Notes: generated from the sequence alone by a model not told the origin. A stretch of DNA of 64,000 nt from Haliotis asinina (GCF_037392515.1 NC_090287.1:11831001-11895000), one strand, 5' to 3'. Positions 45,701 through 57,379 are shown, counted from the first letter of the stretch. Translations and numbers: made by a program.

Positions 45701-46190
45701 GATTCCTCCAACTTCTAAATGCCTTTGAAACAACCTCTCTGTGTTATTTGTTAAGTGAGTAACGAAACGATTGACCGTGTCTTTAGCTGTTATCTATCGA
45801 TAAACGTACTATTGGTAATTGCACATTCAGTCTTTTATCTTCCCATAAATCACGTCTTTTGTGTCGTGATTGTCCCTCGGAGCTTATTAGATGCTCATTC
45901 AAACCCTATTATGTCACGATATAATTATCCGGATTACTTCCCCAGCCTAGGCAAGCCCGTGTGACGTGTCGCTTATCTTCTTAGACACAAACAGTTTTAT
46001 CCAGACTTAAATCTGAACGTACTTTGCATCGTACACCTATGTGCATTATGTGATTTGTAGAAGACAATGCTCATAATTAATGATAATCGCTTTTAAAAGA
46101 ACTTTGCTGGATAAAGGCTCTTGATCTTGGATTTTTCAATAGACCCTTCTTCCAGACCTGGCATTGAAACGTTCGTGGTCAACTGCCCGT
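45701..46190. other. spacer upstream of gene 2
   Basis: No coding signal was supported. A 69-codon plus ORF at 45755-45964 is unsupported. Confidence 0.4.
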
Positions 46191-46195
46191 TAAAT

Positions 46196-46201
46196 CACGT
46201 G
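46196..46201 (+). promoter_or_regulatory. CACGTG E-box, gene 2
   Basis: A perfect CACGTG in the context AATCACGTGAT, nine bases before the TATA-like run. Gene 1 has the same boxes (AATCACGTGCC, ACCACGTGATC) upstream of its TATA. Confidence 0.6.
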
Positions 46202-46210
46202 ATGAAGGTT

Positions 46211-46224
46211 CATATATATATACA
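46211..46224 (+). promoter_or_regulatory. TATA box, gene 2
   Basis: CATATATATATACA, about 120 bp upstream of the ATG. The expected start of transcription is near 46245. Confidence 0.55.
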
Positions 46225-46340
46225 TAAGATATAGCTACTGGGGTAATATCGTTACATCGACAGATGATACCTGCACTGTTGGTTCCAAGTGGAACTTATT
46301 TCTGATCGGCAGTGTTTTCGTTTGGTGTGTTGAAAACGTG

Positions 46341-46701
46341 ATGAGAATGAAAGAAGGAGTAGCTGAAACACTTGGAGGTTTAACCGTGGACATTGATATT
46401 CACTATGAATTGGATATGACGAAGTTCCCTGGTATCGACGAGCCTGGGAGTACCCAGGAACCAGCGCTACTGTTACCGTCCCAGAAGATGAATGAAGCCT
46501 GGTTTGATGCCATTACACAGTATGACTACGATTATGACGACGTTGACACTGACGTTGATGACAATGACACCGAGTCTGGCGAAGATGGGTGTGTCTTCTG
46601 TGACGCGTTGGTGTCTGGAGAAGACAACGACAACGATCCTATTACAACGAAGCCATGTTACTCAAATTCTAATTCGCCACATATGCTATACTTCTTCAAC
46701 G
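46341..46701 (+). CDS. paralogue family gene 2, exon 1
   Basis: Encodes residues 1-120 of a predicted 294-aa protein of unknown function. The first ATG (46341) has G at -3 (ACGTGATG). Residues 16-33 (VDIDIHYELDMTKFPGID) align with VHINITYDFDMSTFPGLD of gene 3, the strongest similarity in the family. Residues 61-83 are a strongly acidic Asp/Tyr tract (YDYDYDDVDTDVDDNDTESG). The exon ends LYFFN plus one base before the donor GTAAGAATG (phase 1). No signal peptide or transmembrane segment is seen. Confidence 0.8.
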
Positions 46702-47552
46702 GTAAGAATGTTCTTTTGGTTGTTTCTCAATAATAATATCAGAACTTGCTTGTTTATGTAATCAGAAATTGTACAACAATAACAGGAAACCAGAATTGTT
46801 GTAAGTAAATAAATGTAAGCCGTGAGTGCAACACAACAGCATGTCTGATTGGTAAGGCGTATCATTTGTGTGCGTGTGATCGCAGAAACGTATAAGATAT
46901 TTATAGATGTTATTTCAAAGGGTTGTATACTGAAGTAAAGAACCTATCCGTTGGTATTCGGCGACGAAGTGTTTGATACGAGTATCGTGTGTTTTCAACA
47001 TAAATATGCCATGTTTCGGTAATCACAGTAAACCTGGTAACGTTTTGATTACCTATCTACAAAAATGTTATTTTGTTGCCAAATTTATTTTCACATGTGC
47101 AGGTTTATACTTCTGATAACTGATGCAGATTTTGGTGATATCACATTTTTCTAGGACATATGTTTTCATGAGAGTCGTGAACATTGAAAGGAGATATATA
47201 TGTATATACTAGTATATGTTTATTTCTAGCAATTAGTACAGCATCCGTTCTATTTGTTCCATTCGTTTCAAAGAATTTTCTCATTCTGACAGATGTCGAT
47301 CCTAGTGAATGCGCTATGTATTGTTAGAGTAGCAGGTACTCCCGGTTTATAAGCCATGCTTACCCAAATTTTCACTGAACAAGTCTTTTATATTTTCACT
47401 GCTGATATACCGGTTACGTTCCAAGGAAACTGTTTCTGTTAATAATAGATCCTGGATATTCTCTGTGGTACACGGAGAATATTTTTCTACATCGATCTTG
47501 TTCATGCATGCTTCATCTTGAGGATTCATTGACATCATATTGTCCCTTGCAG

Positions 47553-48076
47553 ATTCGCACATGATCGAATATGAGACTGTGGAGATCATTGAAGAGGATC
47601 CGATAGACACAATGCATCTGGGACATGAAGAGCAAGGTCATGGATTCGAGTGTACATCTGACGAAAAGACGTATTGGCTAAACACTTCAAACCAGGACAA
47701 CTGTATGCAGGTGTCAGAAGAACATACAACCGAGTGCCTTATTCCGGAGTTTCAGGACACTATCTACACACAGCTTACCCCCTGTCAGTATGTTTCGGAT
47801 GTACATTCGCCGCATCTATCGCATCATATGGACACATGCATAACGGAACAACTTCCTCTCTTCATTGACTTAGTCGATGAATTATCTCCCTTCCTCTCCC
47901 CCAGCGGCCATGTTAGATCACGGAAGGGAGATAATTCCATCGACCAGGCGGGCAGCGACGATGAGTTTAGACACTTTCTTGCATCCGATGAAGGCTTAAT
48001 AACAATAGACACTTCTAATACATCAGTTAGTCACAAAACATGTACAAACCCCACTATTTTCCCAAGGGGATCATAA
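47553..48076 (+). CDS. paralogue family gene 2, exon 2
   Basis: Encodes residues 121-294. The acceptor is TGTCCCTTGCAG (47541-47552); the junction restores GAT and continues DSHMIEYETVEIIEEDP, very acidic. Residues 217-246 (ITEQLPLFIDLVDELSPF, then LSPSGHVRSRKG) parallel the helix and basic segment of gene 1 (LLEKLPVFLENVDSVL, then NGRVRPKKR). The C-terminus FPRGS matches the CARGS end of gene 1. The basic cluster is shorter than in gene 1, so nuclear import is less certain. The intron is 851 nt. Confidence 0.8.
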
Positions 48077-48473
48077 TGGAGTGTAAGATACTCAATAATT
48101 ACATTGGAGGACATCGGACGCAAATTTGTATTCACCACATCTGCCCTACATCATGGGTGTGCACAGAAGTCTTTGTCATTTCCCATGATGCTGCAGTCAG
48201 TATGGATTCCTGTGCAGAGACACCTTTCGGGATACCATTGTGATGTACGAGCCGATGTTCCGAGGTCAGGACACAAACTTTATTGTCTGTCCGAATGGCT
48301 GGCATCGCACCTCATTGCTGTTTGTCTGAACTAGAATCGATCATACGTTTATCTAATCGTCGCCGTTACAAGTCGGTGCTTGCGGCGTAAAACACAATAT
48401 TCCCTCACCCTTACAAAGGCGTACTACAATACATTCCAGTAAATTGCTAAAGTAATTATCTGAAAGTAGGCTC
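48077..48473 (+). other. gene 2 3' untranslated region (probable)
   Basis: No coding signal or perfect AATAAA was seen before the next SINE. Confidence 0.3.
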
Positions 48474-48562
48474 AATTATGGGCTTGGGCTGTGATGCTAG
48501 TATTGATGGTATTTCTCAGGACCCGGGTTTGATACCCCTGATGGATACTGTCTCACTTTTTC
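48474..48562 (+). mobile_element. SINE family A head fragment
   Basis: CAGGACCCGGGTTTGATACC then CCTGATGGATACTGTCTCAC. Diverged; followed by a microsatellite. Confidence 0.6.
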
Positions 48563-48587
48563 ATGTATGCATGTATGTATGTATGTA

Positions 48588-48639
<52 letters not shown>

Positions 48640-48640
48640 C
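48562..48640. repeat. (ATGT)n / (GT)n microsatellite
   Basis: ATGT units followed by about 20 GT units and GTGCGTGCG. Confidence 0.95.
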
Positions 48641-48948
48641 GTTCATGTATGTGTATTATAAAGTAATTCACATTTCTATTTGTCAGTTCTGCATTCGTCT
48701 GAATATTCTCATTTTCATACATTTTTCTATGTTTATATTTATGAGCATCAGTTACATGTATTCTACAGGGATCATATTTATTTAGCAAACGTTATTTTGA
48801 TTTTTTTTGAAAAAAACCCACCAAACTATTTATTGAAATTAAAATTTTGTTATCGTTACAATCACGTCTCGCCTCGAAGTATTCTTTCACAGAAATATTC
48901 CTCTCAGTTCAATAATCATCTTATACATTGACGTGGATCGGTATAAGT

Positions 48949-49100
48949 AACGGTCGGGTAACCTGATGGCCATAGCGTTTGCCCGTCACGCCGAAGACCC
49001 TGGTTCGATGTCCCAAATGGGTACAATGCATAGTTCCCCCTGTCGTGATATTGCTGGAAGAATGCGAAAAGCTGCGTAAGACTAAATCCACTCACTCATA
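48949..49100 (+). mobile_element. SINE family A copy
   Basis: GGTCGGGTAACCTGATGGCC, GTCACGCCGAAGACCCTGGT, CGTGATATTGCTGGAAGAAT and TGCGTAAGACTAAATCCACT. Confidence 0.88.
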
Positions 49101-49789
49101 TTGCAAAACGTTGCGTCAAAATAACTCACACACCCATTCTAATGATATGATGGATACAGCTAATATATCGTGGGTGAAGTCAAATAATCCCACAATTCTC
49201 AAATATCCATGGTAACATATTTCCCCCGTAATAACATACCGGTATACCCTCCACCGCCTGAGTTTCAGTTTGAGGCCATTGTAACTATACAATGGAAGCT
49301 GCCAAAACCGGCATCTGTCCAACCCGCCAAGTTGTCAACATCAGCATATAATCTCAGTCCCATCTTTGGCTTGTACGTTATCATCAGGTCCATAATCCCG
49401 CACATTGCCTAAACTGGATTATTTCTTTAGTCCCAGTGAGTGCCGGTTTAGGCAGCTTCCACTGTGTAACTCATTTATTTCAGTTATGTGGCGTGAATTC
49501 TTTTGTGTAGTATAAAGATTTGTGGCGTCTCCTGCACCTCCCAGACCGCTGGGAGCAACGTGAAGATAACGGTGTGCGGCTTTGATAGCAGGAGACAAAA
49601 CACCTAATTATTTGCAGCATCTTTCGTTATAAGGGTGCTGGGGGCACTTCCTTCCCGATTTGCCCGATGGGGGCCTGAAAGGGTACTTGAAATTGATGTA
49701 TGTGTCATAATACACACCCCAATAAACAAGGCTAACTCATTTCGTCTTGCATAAAGAAATGTCTCTATGTTTTAAAGATTCAATTTTGT
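49101..49789. other. intergenic, no gene seen
   Basis: No supported coding or repeat feature. Confidence 0.4.
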
Positions 49790-49960
49790 GGTGGAGTAGC
49801 CTGGTAGTTAAAGCGTCTGCTCGTCAAGCCGAAGACACGGGTTCGATTCCCCACATGGGTACATTGTGTGAAGCCCACCTATGGTGTCCCTCGCCGTGAT
49901 GTTGCTGGAATATTGCTAAAAGCGGGGTAAGCTTACTCACTCACTCACTCACTCACTCAA
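49790..49960 (+). mobile_element. SINE family A copy
   Basis: GTGGTGGAGTAGCCTGGTAG, GACACGGGTTCGATTCCCCA, GTGATGTTGCTGGAATATTG, then an (ACTC)n tail of five units. Confidence 0.93.
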
Positions 49961-50377
49961 TTTTAACAATAAATAATAAGGATATGCTTTAGGGTTACTG
50001 AGCAGGTTATGATGTAAGGGTTAGTATGAAATGACAGAGACTTCAACTCAGATCTTTTGAAGTTATCAGCTTCAATCAAAACCAAAGTTACAGTAACCTG
50101 TGACAGTAAAAATGCTTGCTCTACCAAGCTTCGTTCGAAAGTAGCGTGAATGATATATCGCTTGTTTGTTCCGTGATCTTTTGTCTTTTAATTTAGCAAC
50201 GCGCCTCTCTGCGTTAGCGTTGTTTAATCACGATGATTGGAGCAGACACGCACACCAAGGAGGTTTTCACTGAGGTAAGCATACGTTCCACTGCTCAATG
50301 AACACGATGGTTTCTTGGATGGTCAGAGAGGATATATCTATCCATTGGTCCAGGTAGTCAATATCGCCGTCGTCAAA

Positions 50378-50672
50378 ATGATGTCCATTTCGTCGCAGCT
50401 ACATCAGCCCCTCTTTGTCCACATCAACATCACCTACGACTTCGACATGTCCACGTTTCCAGGTCTTGACGATCAACACCATATGTACCAGCCAGGTCTG
50501 TTGGTCGAATCGCCTGAGTCGCGTATCACATGGATGTCCGAACTGTGGCGGCGTGACGGCGTAGTTGAAGACACAAGGGTGATGTCGCTTGACGACGACA
50601 TCGACGACGATATCAGCGTCACAAATTCCAGATACAGCCAGAGTACTGACGAGGATTTGTACACTTTGATCG
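50378..50672 (+). CDS. paralogue family gene 3, exon 1
   Basis: Encodes residues 1-98 of a predicted 278-aa protein of unknown function. The start is the first of two adjacent ATGs. Residues 14-31 (VHINITYDFDMSTFPGLD) match gene 2. Residues 71-79 are acidic (LDDDIDDDI). The exon ends TDEDLYTLI plus one base before the donor GTAAATATG (phase 1), like SQDLFSLI of gene 1. The frame is open further upstream: an alternative first exon 50233-50274 (MIGADTHTKEVFTE, donor GTAAGC) could join in phase at acceptor CCATTGGTCCAG (50353), removing a 79-nt intron. No clear TATA box was found. Confidence 0.75.
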
Positions 50673-51082
50673 GTAAATATGAGATAAGACTGGATATGTC
50701 TGTAGCACCTGAACCCATTTTAACTAAATAAAATACATTTCTAGTTAATCCCAAACCTATTGAAAACATAGCCTCGTTGAATAATGACACGTATACAACT
50801 TTACTTGACTTTTCAATATTTAAATACGTTTACAGGGTAGAAACAGGGTCATTTTTCAAACAGGATAATCTTTTCAGTGCGTGGTTAAGTTTCAACAGCA
50901 GCCGGGTGATTATTCATTGTTGAAAAAGTTTCCTGGCGTTGAACATTGAGTATTAATTCAATGTCTGAAAAGTACCCGTCGGGTACCTTTTCAACGCGGC
51001 TATGTTTTCAATTTTACACAGGCCAACCGGCAGCAGTGAAGTGTTTCCACAGAAGTGACAAGGGGGCACATAATATTCCTGC

Positions 51083-51180
51083 CTATCCATGGACCAGTGG
51101 ATAGAGCTTCTGCCCAGTCAGCAGACGTCGGTGGTTCGATCCAAACACTATTTCAGACGGCACTGCCTATATTGGCAATA
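51083..51180 (+). mobile_element. tRNA-like SINE head in gene 3 intron
   Basis: GGACCAGTGGATAGAGCTTC (A-box-like) and GTCGGTGGTTCGATCCAAAC (B box). It has no partner of families A or B. Confidence 0.45.
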
Positions 51181-51187
51181 TGGTGAC

Positions 51188-51290
51188 TTAATGTAGTTTT
51201 ACGCCGTTTTTAGCAATATTCCGGCAATGTTGTATTCTATCCCGTCGGGGTACCACTGTGCTTCACACACTGTACCCATGTACGAAATAT
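51188..51290 (-). mobile_element. SINE family A copy in gene 3 intron
   Basis: Minus copy: TGTAGTTTTACGCCGTTTTT, AGCAATATTCCGGCAATGTT and CTTCACACACTGTACCCATG. Confidence 0.85.
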
Positions 51291-51567
51291 GGTGGAGACA
51301 AAACAATTACCGGTTGGCTTTGCGAGGAGGTTGAATGAGGGCTAGTGTCACGTTAAAATGATTGCACTTTTGTGGTGACGTTTATGTGGCTGCACAGCTA
51401 ATCCGGGATATACAGTTTTCTCTTTCAACAGGCAAGATTTGAGAGACAACTCTAACCCGGATTTCCGAGTATCTATCCATGTGTCCATCCGTGCATGTTG
51501 TGAACTTTTATTGAGTTGGTTTAATGATAGTGACGAGACATGAACATTGATAGTTTTAAATGACCCG

Positions 51568-51770
51568 TGGGGATCCGGGTTAGAATTGGTTCAGCAACTC
51601 ATGTTAGTCATAGGAGTCTCTAGGGTCAGATTCACTGACTTCGTTGACGCATATCATCGTATCCCATTGCTCATGATGTTAATCATAGGTTTACCTTGAC
51701 TAGACTCGATTATTTACAGACCGCTGTATGCTTGGATATTGCGAAATGCGGAGGTGAACAAACCAAAGGA
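51568..51770 (+). mobile_element. SINE family B copy in gene 3 intron
   Basis: GGTTCAGCAACTCATGTTAG, GATGTTAATCATAGGTTTAC and CTAGACTCGATTATTTACAG. It ends about 110 bp before the exon 2 acceptor. Confidence 0.8.
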
Positions 51771-51878
51771 ACTAATAACAAAAACCAAATTTTCATTAAG
51801 ATGTTTCATTTCCCTCTGCAAACGAGGAACAGTTCTTTTAAACGCATTTGTGTGAAAAGTTTCATTTTAATCTTTCAG

Positions 51879-52420
51879 ATTCATGTCATTTGTCCCCTCC
51901 TCGTGCGGTCACAGAAGGTCCCCCAAGTAAAGGCGACGATGCATTGCCATCTGATTACGAACAGGACTTGCTTGAGAGGGTATGTGCTTCTCTCAGTACG
52001 GATGGCAATACATGCCAGAGGGCGAGGTGTGTCGACAGCGAATATCGCGACAATTCCTACCCAGACAACTTTTGTCTGGGAGAGCTGATGCCTCTAACAG
52101 AGTCGTTTTGTGACGATGCTGCAGAGTGGTTCCGGGAACAGTGTTCCACATTGTCTTCTTGTAATGAAGAGTGGTTCCGAGAACAGCGTTCAACAGTACC
52201 TTGTCGCAATGCCGCAGAGTGGTTCGGAGAACCGTGTTCTACTAAGTCTTCTTGTAACGATGCTACAGTATGGTTCCGGGAACAGTGTTCTACAGAAGAC
52301 ATGGAGCAGTCTTGCAGCATGACAGCTTCCCCGTTACATTTCGTGTGTCTTGATGATGGAATCGGAAATCCAAGCATGTCAATGGACGTATACAGAACAC
52401 GGAGTCTCAGAGAGTCGTAG
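51879..52420 (+). CDS. paralogue family gene 3, exon 2
   Basis: Encodes residues 99-278. The acceptor is TTTAATCTTTCAG (51866-51878); the junction restores GAT and begins DSCHLSPPRAVTEG. Residues 125-142 (SDYEQDLLERVCASLSTDGN) may correspond to the LLEKLP helix of gene 1. Residues 179-239 hold four tandem copies of a 16-17-residue unit, (A/E)EWFREQCST..SCN, found in neither paralogue. The protein is Cys-rich here (about 12 Cys in exon 2) and ends RSLRES. No signal peptide was seen, so disulphides are not assumed. The intron is 1,206 nt. Confidence 0.78.
52128..52305 (+). repeat. coding tandem repeat in gene 3
   Basis: Four in-frame units of about 45-51 bp built on GAGTGGTTCCG(A/G)GAACAGTG and TCTTCTTGTAA. 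Unit lengths differ by whole codons, so the frame is kept. Confidence 0.85.
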
Positions 52421-53210
52421 TGAGTGCTCATAGTGAATGTAACTGTTGTCTGTCATTTGAGCGGCGAGATGAAGCTGTATTGCTCGAACAATAATGGAAT
52501 GCCGTGAAACAGTATATACAGTTTATATATCGTTTTGCTCATGTGCTTTTGAGTTGCTGTGTAGACATATAAGCAGTTGCATCTGTTATTTTTTATGCTA
52601 AAATATGTTGAAAAAAATTAAGTAAAAATTTACTTATGCTTGTTTTGCATTTTTACATTACTTACTTTTTGTAGATCGCGCACTTCGACGTGACCCAAAT
52701 CAGGCGTGTCACACCTTGTAGCCACCCACTCACAAGTCACTGCTGGCCAGTGTATATATCTCTATAGTACTTTACTCTGCACATTGGTCATAATATTTTT
52801 TCAGAAATATGAACTTAAAGAATAAAGGTCAAACAACTTCTCACGAGACGGTTCTTCGACAACGCATGGCTTCACTTATTTTAAGTGAAACTTTTCCTGC
52901 TGCCTTGCTTTTTATGCCCAGTGCCTCGGGTGATAATCGAAACTGGTTCTTTCTTTCTTGTTTATTCTGCATTTAACGTGACATCTAAACAACGTATATA
53001 ACAAACGTGCTTTACGAAATGTTTGGGTCTCGTCATGCTGTGTAATATTATCAGCAATGCGTGTATCCAATTAATATTATAGCTCATAATTTTCAGCCGT
53101 TTTTACGTTGTTTTCTGTTGTGCCACAAGCACATATTTCATTAAAGCACGTTTCAATAGCCCCAGGCTTTCAACTGTCTTTTTGGGAGTGTGCGTGAAGA
53201 CGTGATATAT
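52421..53210 (+). other. gene 3 3' untranslated region (probable)
   Basis: AT-rich. AATAAA occurs at about 52820 (AAAGAATAAAGG), a candidate polyadenylation signal 400 nt after the stop. Confidence 0.45.
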
Positions 53211-53211
53211 G

Positions 53212-53290
53212 TGAACACACTGACTTGATATATTGTGATCACACTGACTTGATATATTGTGAACACACTGACTTAGTATGTGTTGCTACA
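53212..53290. repeat. 27-bp tandem repeat, 3 units
   Basis: ACACACTGACTTGATATATTGTGA-type units; the third is diverged. Confidence 0.85.
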
Positions 53291-53892
53291 CTTTTGTGAT
53301 ATCTGTGAGCACGTGAACTGGACATGTGCAGACACACTGACTGAAACTGGACTTACCTAATCAGATCAGTCAAATATGGAACAGTACCTGGGGTTGCATA
53401 ACGGGACTTCGCAAGTTATCAGCAAGTTATATCATACATCTCTGTCTTTTTGTAGACGGCTTGTGTTAATTAAATACCATGCTCAACTGAAATCTCCAAT
53501 CAGTTTTACGATTTGCTTGTAAGTGCAAATATTTTTGCGCAAAGATACAAGTTAATTGGACACTTCAAATGTGTGGCTGCCAATGCCGAGAAACCAGTGA
53601 AAAACTACCTTAGTAAACCAGTGCTATATTATGTTCTGTAAGAGATTTGCTAAATAAAGTCAAGATCCATGAATAGATTCGGTGTGATCAGGGGGAGGAT
53701 TTGAACTTTCCAGCAGTTAAATGCCCCTTTTTATCCAGCAAACTTCCAACAGTTCCAGTGTGTGTTGTTTACATATTATGTAACAAGTTCGTTTTGTATA
53801 AAAATATCAACGACCGTTATACGAGGTTTATCAACGTTACACCACACAAAATCTCAATAAATGTTTCAAACGGTTTCATTATGAACATGCAG

Positions 53893-53943
53893 AGTGAGTG
53901 AATGAAATTGGGTGGGAGTCGCTTTTAGCAATATTCCAGCAAA

Positions 53944-54002
<59 letters not shown>

Positions 54003-54003
54003 A
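53893..54003 (-). mobile_element. SINE family A tail plus (AAAT)n
   Basis: GAGTGAGTGAATGAAATTGG, GCTTTTAGCAATATTCCAGC, then a perfect AAAT run of about 16 units (53941-54003). Confidence 0.85.
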
Positions 54004-54009
54004 TTACAA

Positions 54010-55462
54010 CGTTAAATCATACATACCGAAAGACGAGTCTGACTAGTTATTCAGACACTGTCTTAGTTTTCAACCGATCCGAATTTTCTCTTGTGAAAGT
54101 GAACATAGACATCACATACAGCTCTGTTTACACTGAATTCCAATTCCTTGTTTCATACGAAAATGGTGTTTACAAATTAATTTTAGTTTGAAACTTTAAT
54201 AACAACGTATTTCTATATTTTATTGCTATTTGTTGGCAGATTAACCTCAGCTGAGACGTCACTGACTGTAACTGTTTGATGAAGTCGTAAAATGATTCAC
54301 AAAGCATCTGGCTCAGTCGTTACACCTGGTATTTGTTTTTGCGCTTATTCAGTGTACAGCCCGTTTGAGTCAGAAACGGACCGATGAGTTACAATTCTTA
54401 TCACTGTACAAAATTGCCACATAAATATAAATAGATCACGTGTTTATCATTTACTAATACCCAACATCTTTGTTATATTTGAACATTTTCCGCACTCCAC
54501 CAAAAAAGAAGCTATCATCACTGAAAACGCAAAAGTTGTTATCTGTCGCGGCGGGGTGAAAATTCATAAAGGCAGGAGGGTATCGTTTCTTTTTGCGTTC
54601 AGTGTATGTAAATACAACAAAAAAATATTGCAGCTATTTTTGAAAAGTGCCTACTTCCAGAAACTGCAGCAAAGTTAAACTATCAATGGGTCAAATCATA
54701 CCAAATCCATCGTCCAGAATACCAGCCTCCTTCACTAAGTCAAAGCTGTATTTCACTTTAAAAAAATTGCAGGGCACATGACTCGTCAGATATGGATTAT
54801 ATAACATCATTAAAGTAAACAATGAATCACAGGTGAGCAGGTGTCTGTAATTGTCAGGTCGTGAAACAAATGATGTCAACCAGGACGCCATGTGGAGAAA
54901 GCGTTCCATCGGACATGTGAACAAAGTGGGTCAGACAAGAACACTTTAAAAAATTACTACCAACAACAGAAAAAAAACAGACAAAAACATTAGGATGAAA
55001 TCCTCTGAGGTCCTTATGTTTCCAGTCATGACCGAATCCGTGTACTTCCAACACATAAATCGTCAAGTCAATTAAATACGTTTTCATAGCAACGAAACGC
55101 ATTATAATTAATCGAAGTGCAGACGAACATAAGGCTGTATTCTTTATACCGCACTGGATGGTACATCGAGAACAACGCTCTGGTTATCAAACAGACGACC
55201 GCACGTGCTGCAAGTGAACTTTGTTTTGCAGTATCGCGTCAGGTGGCATGTCACAAGATGGAAGGTGCGGACAACGGTTGGGAGCTGTTTATTACAAAGT
55301 TACAAGCAGTTGAAAAGAGTGGTTAAGAAGAGAGTGAAGACGAATTCTTCTTTTGTTTCTAAGAGCAGTTGAGCGAGAAAGAGCTAAATGTCAAAATTGA
55401 ACTAAATGTCATTGCAAAGAGTGCTGCTGGGTTGAACGCCAGTTAGAAGTATTGTTTATTTG
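54010..55462. other. intergenic, no gene supported
   Basis: A 69-codon plus ORF (55117-55326) with TARAASELCFAVSRQVACHK has slightly coding-like composition, but no splice partner or domain. The rest is AT-rich. Confidence 0.35.
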
Positions 55463-55690
55463 AAGCGGCCAGATCCAGGTTAGAACTGATCTTCAGCAAC
55501 CCATGCTTGTCGTTAGAGGCGACTAGTATGATCGGGAGGTCAGGCTCGTTGACTTGCTTGACACGTGTCATCGGTTCCCAGTGGCGTAGATCGATGTTCA
55601 TGCTCACTGAATTGTCTGTTCCAGAGTCAATTATTTACATACCGCCGCTATATAGCTGGAGCATTGCTTATTGCAGTGTAATAACACTAA
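55463..55690 (+). mobile_element. SINE family B copy
   Basis: GAACTGATCTTCAGCAACCC, ATGCTTGTCGTTAGAGGCGA, GTGTCATCGGTTCCCAGTGG and CGCCGCTATATAGCTGGAGC. Confidence 0.92.
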
Positions 55691-55699
55691 CTACCTAAA

Positions 55700-56582
55700 C
55701 CCACCAACTGACGCAGTGCTTGAAATGTTCTTCAAGGCGGCGTATAATCCTCACGAGCGAGCGCGCCTACTTGGATGATGGTTACACAGCTTGTCAAAAC
55801 AACTTAATCTATATCCTGTTGGTGCAAATGCAATAGTATCCACCATTACTTTCAATGTCAAATTAACTTTCCATCGAGTTAAGTTTTAATCCAATAACTT
55901 GTTCCCTAATAACGTATCTGTCATACTGGTTGTGAAATCTTCCTGAGAACGATCAAAGTGATTGAAGTGGACATACAATATTCACAAGACAGTTATTTCG
56001 TCAATCATCAGCCACAGCCAACGCCAGTGACCATTAGCATAGTCTGTTTCACAGCCACTGTACCACATTATTTTGTCCTTCTGCCAGTTCCCTTCAATGG
56101 TGCTATACCACCATAGCATCAGCAAGGAAATGCTGTGTTAACTATATTCTGAGTTTCGTGGTCCATTTCATTTATAGGTGTCGTGCATGTACGAAAACAG
56201 CAAATATTTATACTTTTCGGAATACTTCACACCGTACCCTGCCATGGAATACAACATTATCTCGAACCAAGCTCAAATGCTGACTTCAAGCATGGTTGGC
56301 TGTCTTTGTCCTTAAGAGTCCTTAGGTAGGTGACCGTGAGTTCATAAATCGTGTCTGTTCACCCAGCAATGAATGGGTACCCGGTGGGATAGGCCGTTTG
56401 ACTGTTAACCGTCTAGCGCCTCACAGGTAGCTTAGCTTAGCATAAGTATGCACCTGTATGTAACAGTAATAATAACAATGGCTCTTTGTAGTGAGTTTGC
56501 GTGTGCATACAATTCACAAAATCTATCTGCTGTTCGACTCATGACCAGAAGTTGATTGTTTGACGTTTACACGTGAAGATTC
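55700..56582. other. intergenic, no gene seen
   Basis: No supported feature. Confidence 0.4.
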
Positions 56583-56770
56583 TGTTTAGAATTGATCTTC
56601 AGTAACTCATGCTTGTCGTAAGAGGACCGGGTGGTCAGTGGCACCGACTTGCCATTGTATCCCAATTGTGCAGAACGATCCTCATGCTGTTGATCACTGG
56701 ATTGTCTGGTCCAGACCCTAGCAGTTACAGACCGCCGTCATATGGTTGGAACATTATCAGTGCGGTGATA
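56583..56770 (+). mobile_element. SINE family B copy
   Basis: GAATTGATCTTCAGTAACTC, GTTGATCACTGGATTGTCTG and CAGACCGCCGTCATATGG. A 36-bp tandem duplication (CAATCAGTCAATGTTTTTTG units) follows to 56840. Confidence 0.88.
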
Positions 56771-57103
56771 AACAACAATCAGTCAATGTTTTTTGTTCAA
56801 GATCATAAACAACAATCAGTCAATGTTTTTTGTTCAAGGTCACAAACACTGACGGCTCACTAAAGTTTTTTATGGAAGACATGTTAAAGATATATCTAAA
56901 TCTGGTGCATAGATGACCAAAATCACGTACCATGACTGATCATTCAGGTGATTAACTGACCTGCTTTTCATGTGCCACCGGTGAGGCAGGATACTCTCAA
57001 CACTTCGCAAATAGTTTGTGTATTCACTATTTTGATATTTCTTCATAAACACTTTCTCAAAATATAGTCGGAACTGTACAGTCGACCGACTTTAACAGAG
57101 ATT

Positions 57104-57105
<2 letters not shown>

Positions 57106-57137
<32 letters not shown>

Positions 57138-57160
57138 GTGTGTGTGTGTGTGTGTGTGTT
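57106..57160. repeat. (CT)n(GT)n microsatellite
   Basis: About 15 CT units followed by about 12 GT units. Confidence 0.96.
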
Positions 57161-57379
57161 GGAAAGGATAGGCGCTCTTGTTTTAAATCGTCAACAATCC
57201 AGAATGTAAGATTAGGATTCACTCCCCAAGGCTGTTTATTTGACAAAGCGATGAAACCATCCCATATAAACATTCAGTTTCCGGCTCTGTAATTACCTAC
57301 GTCAATGTTATTTCGTCATTTACACAACACAGATGGATGTCTTTCAGCAGACCAAGCGCAATGATGTCATACTTCGGAT

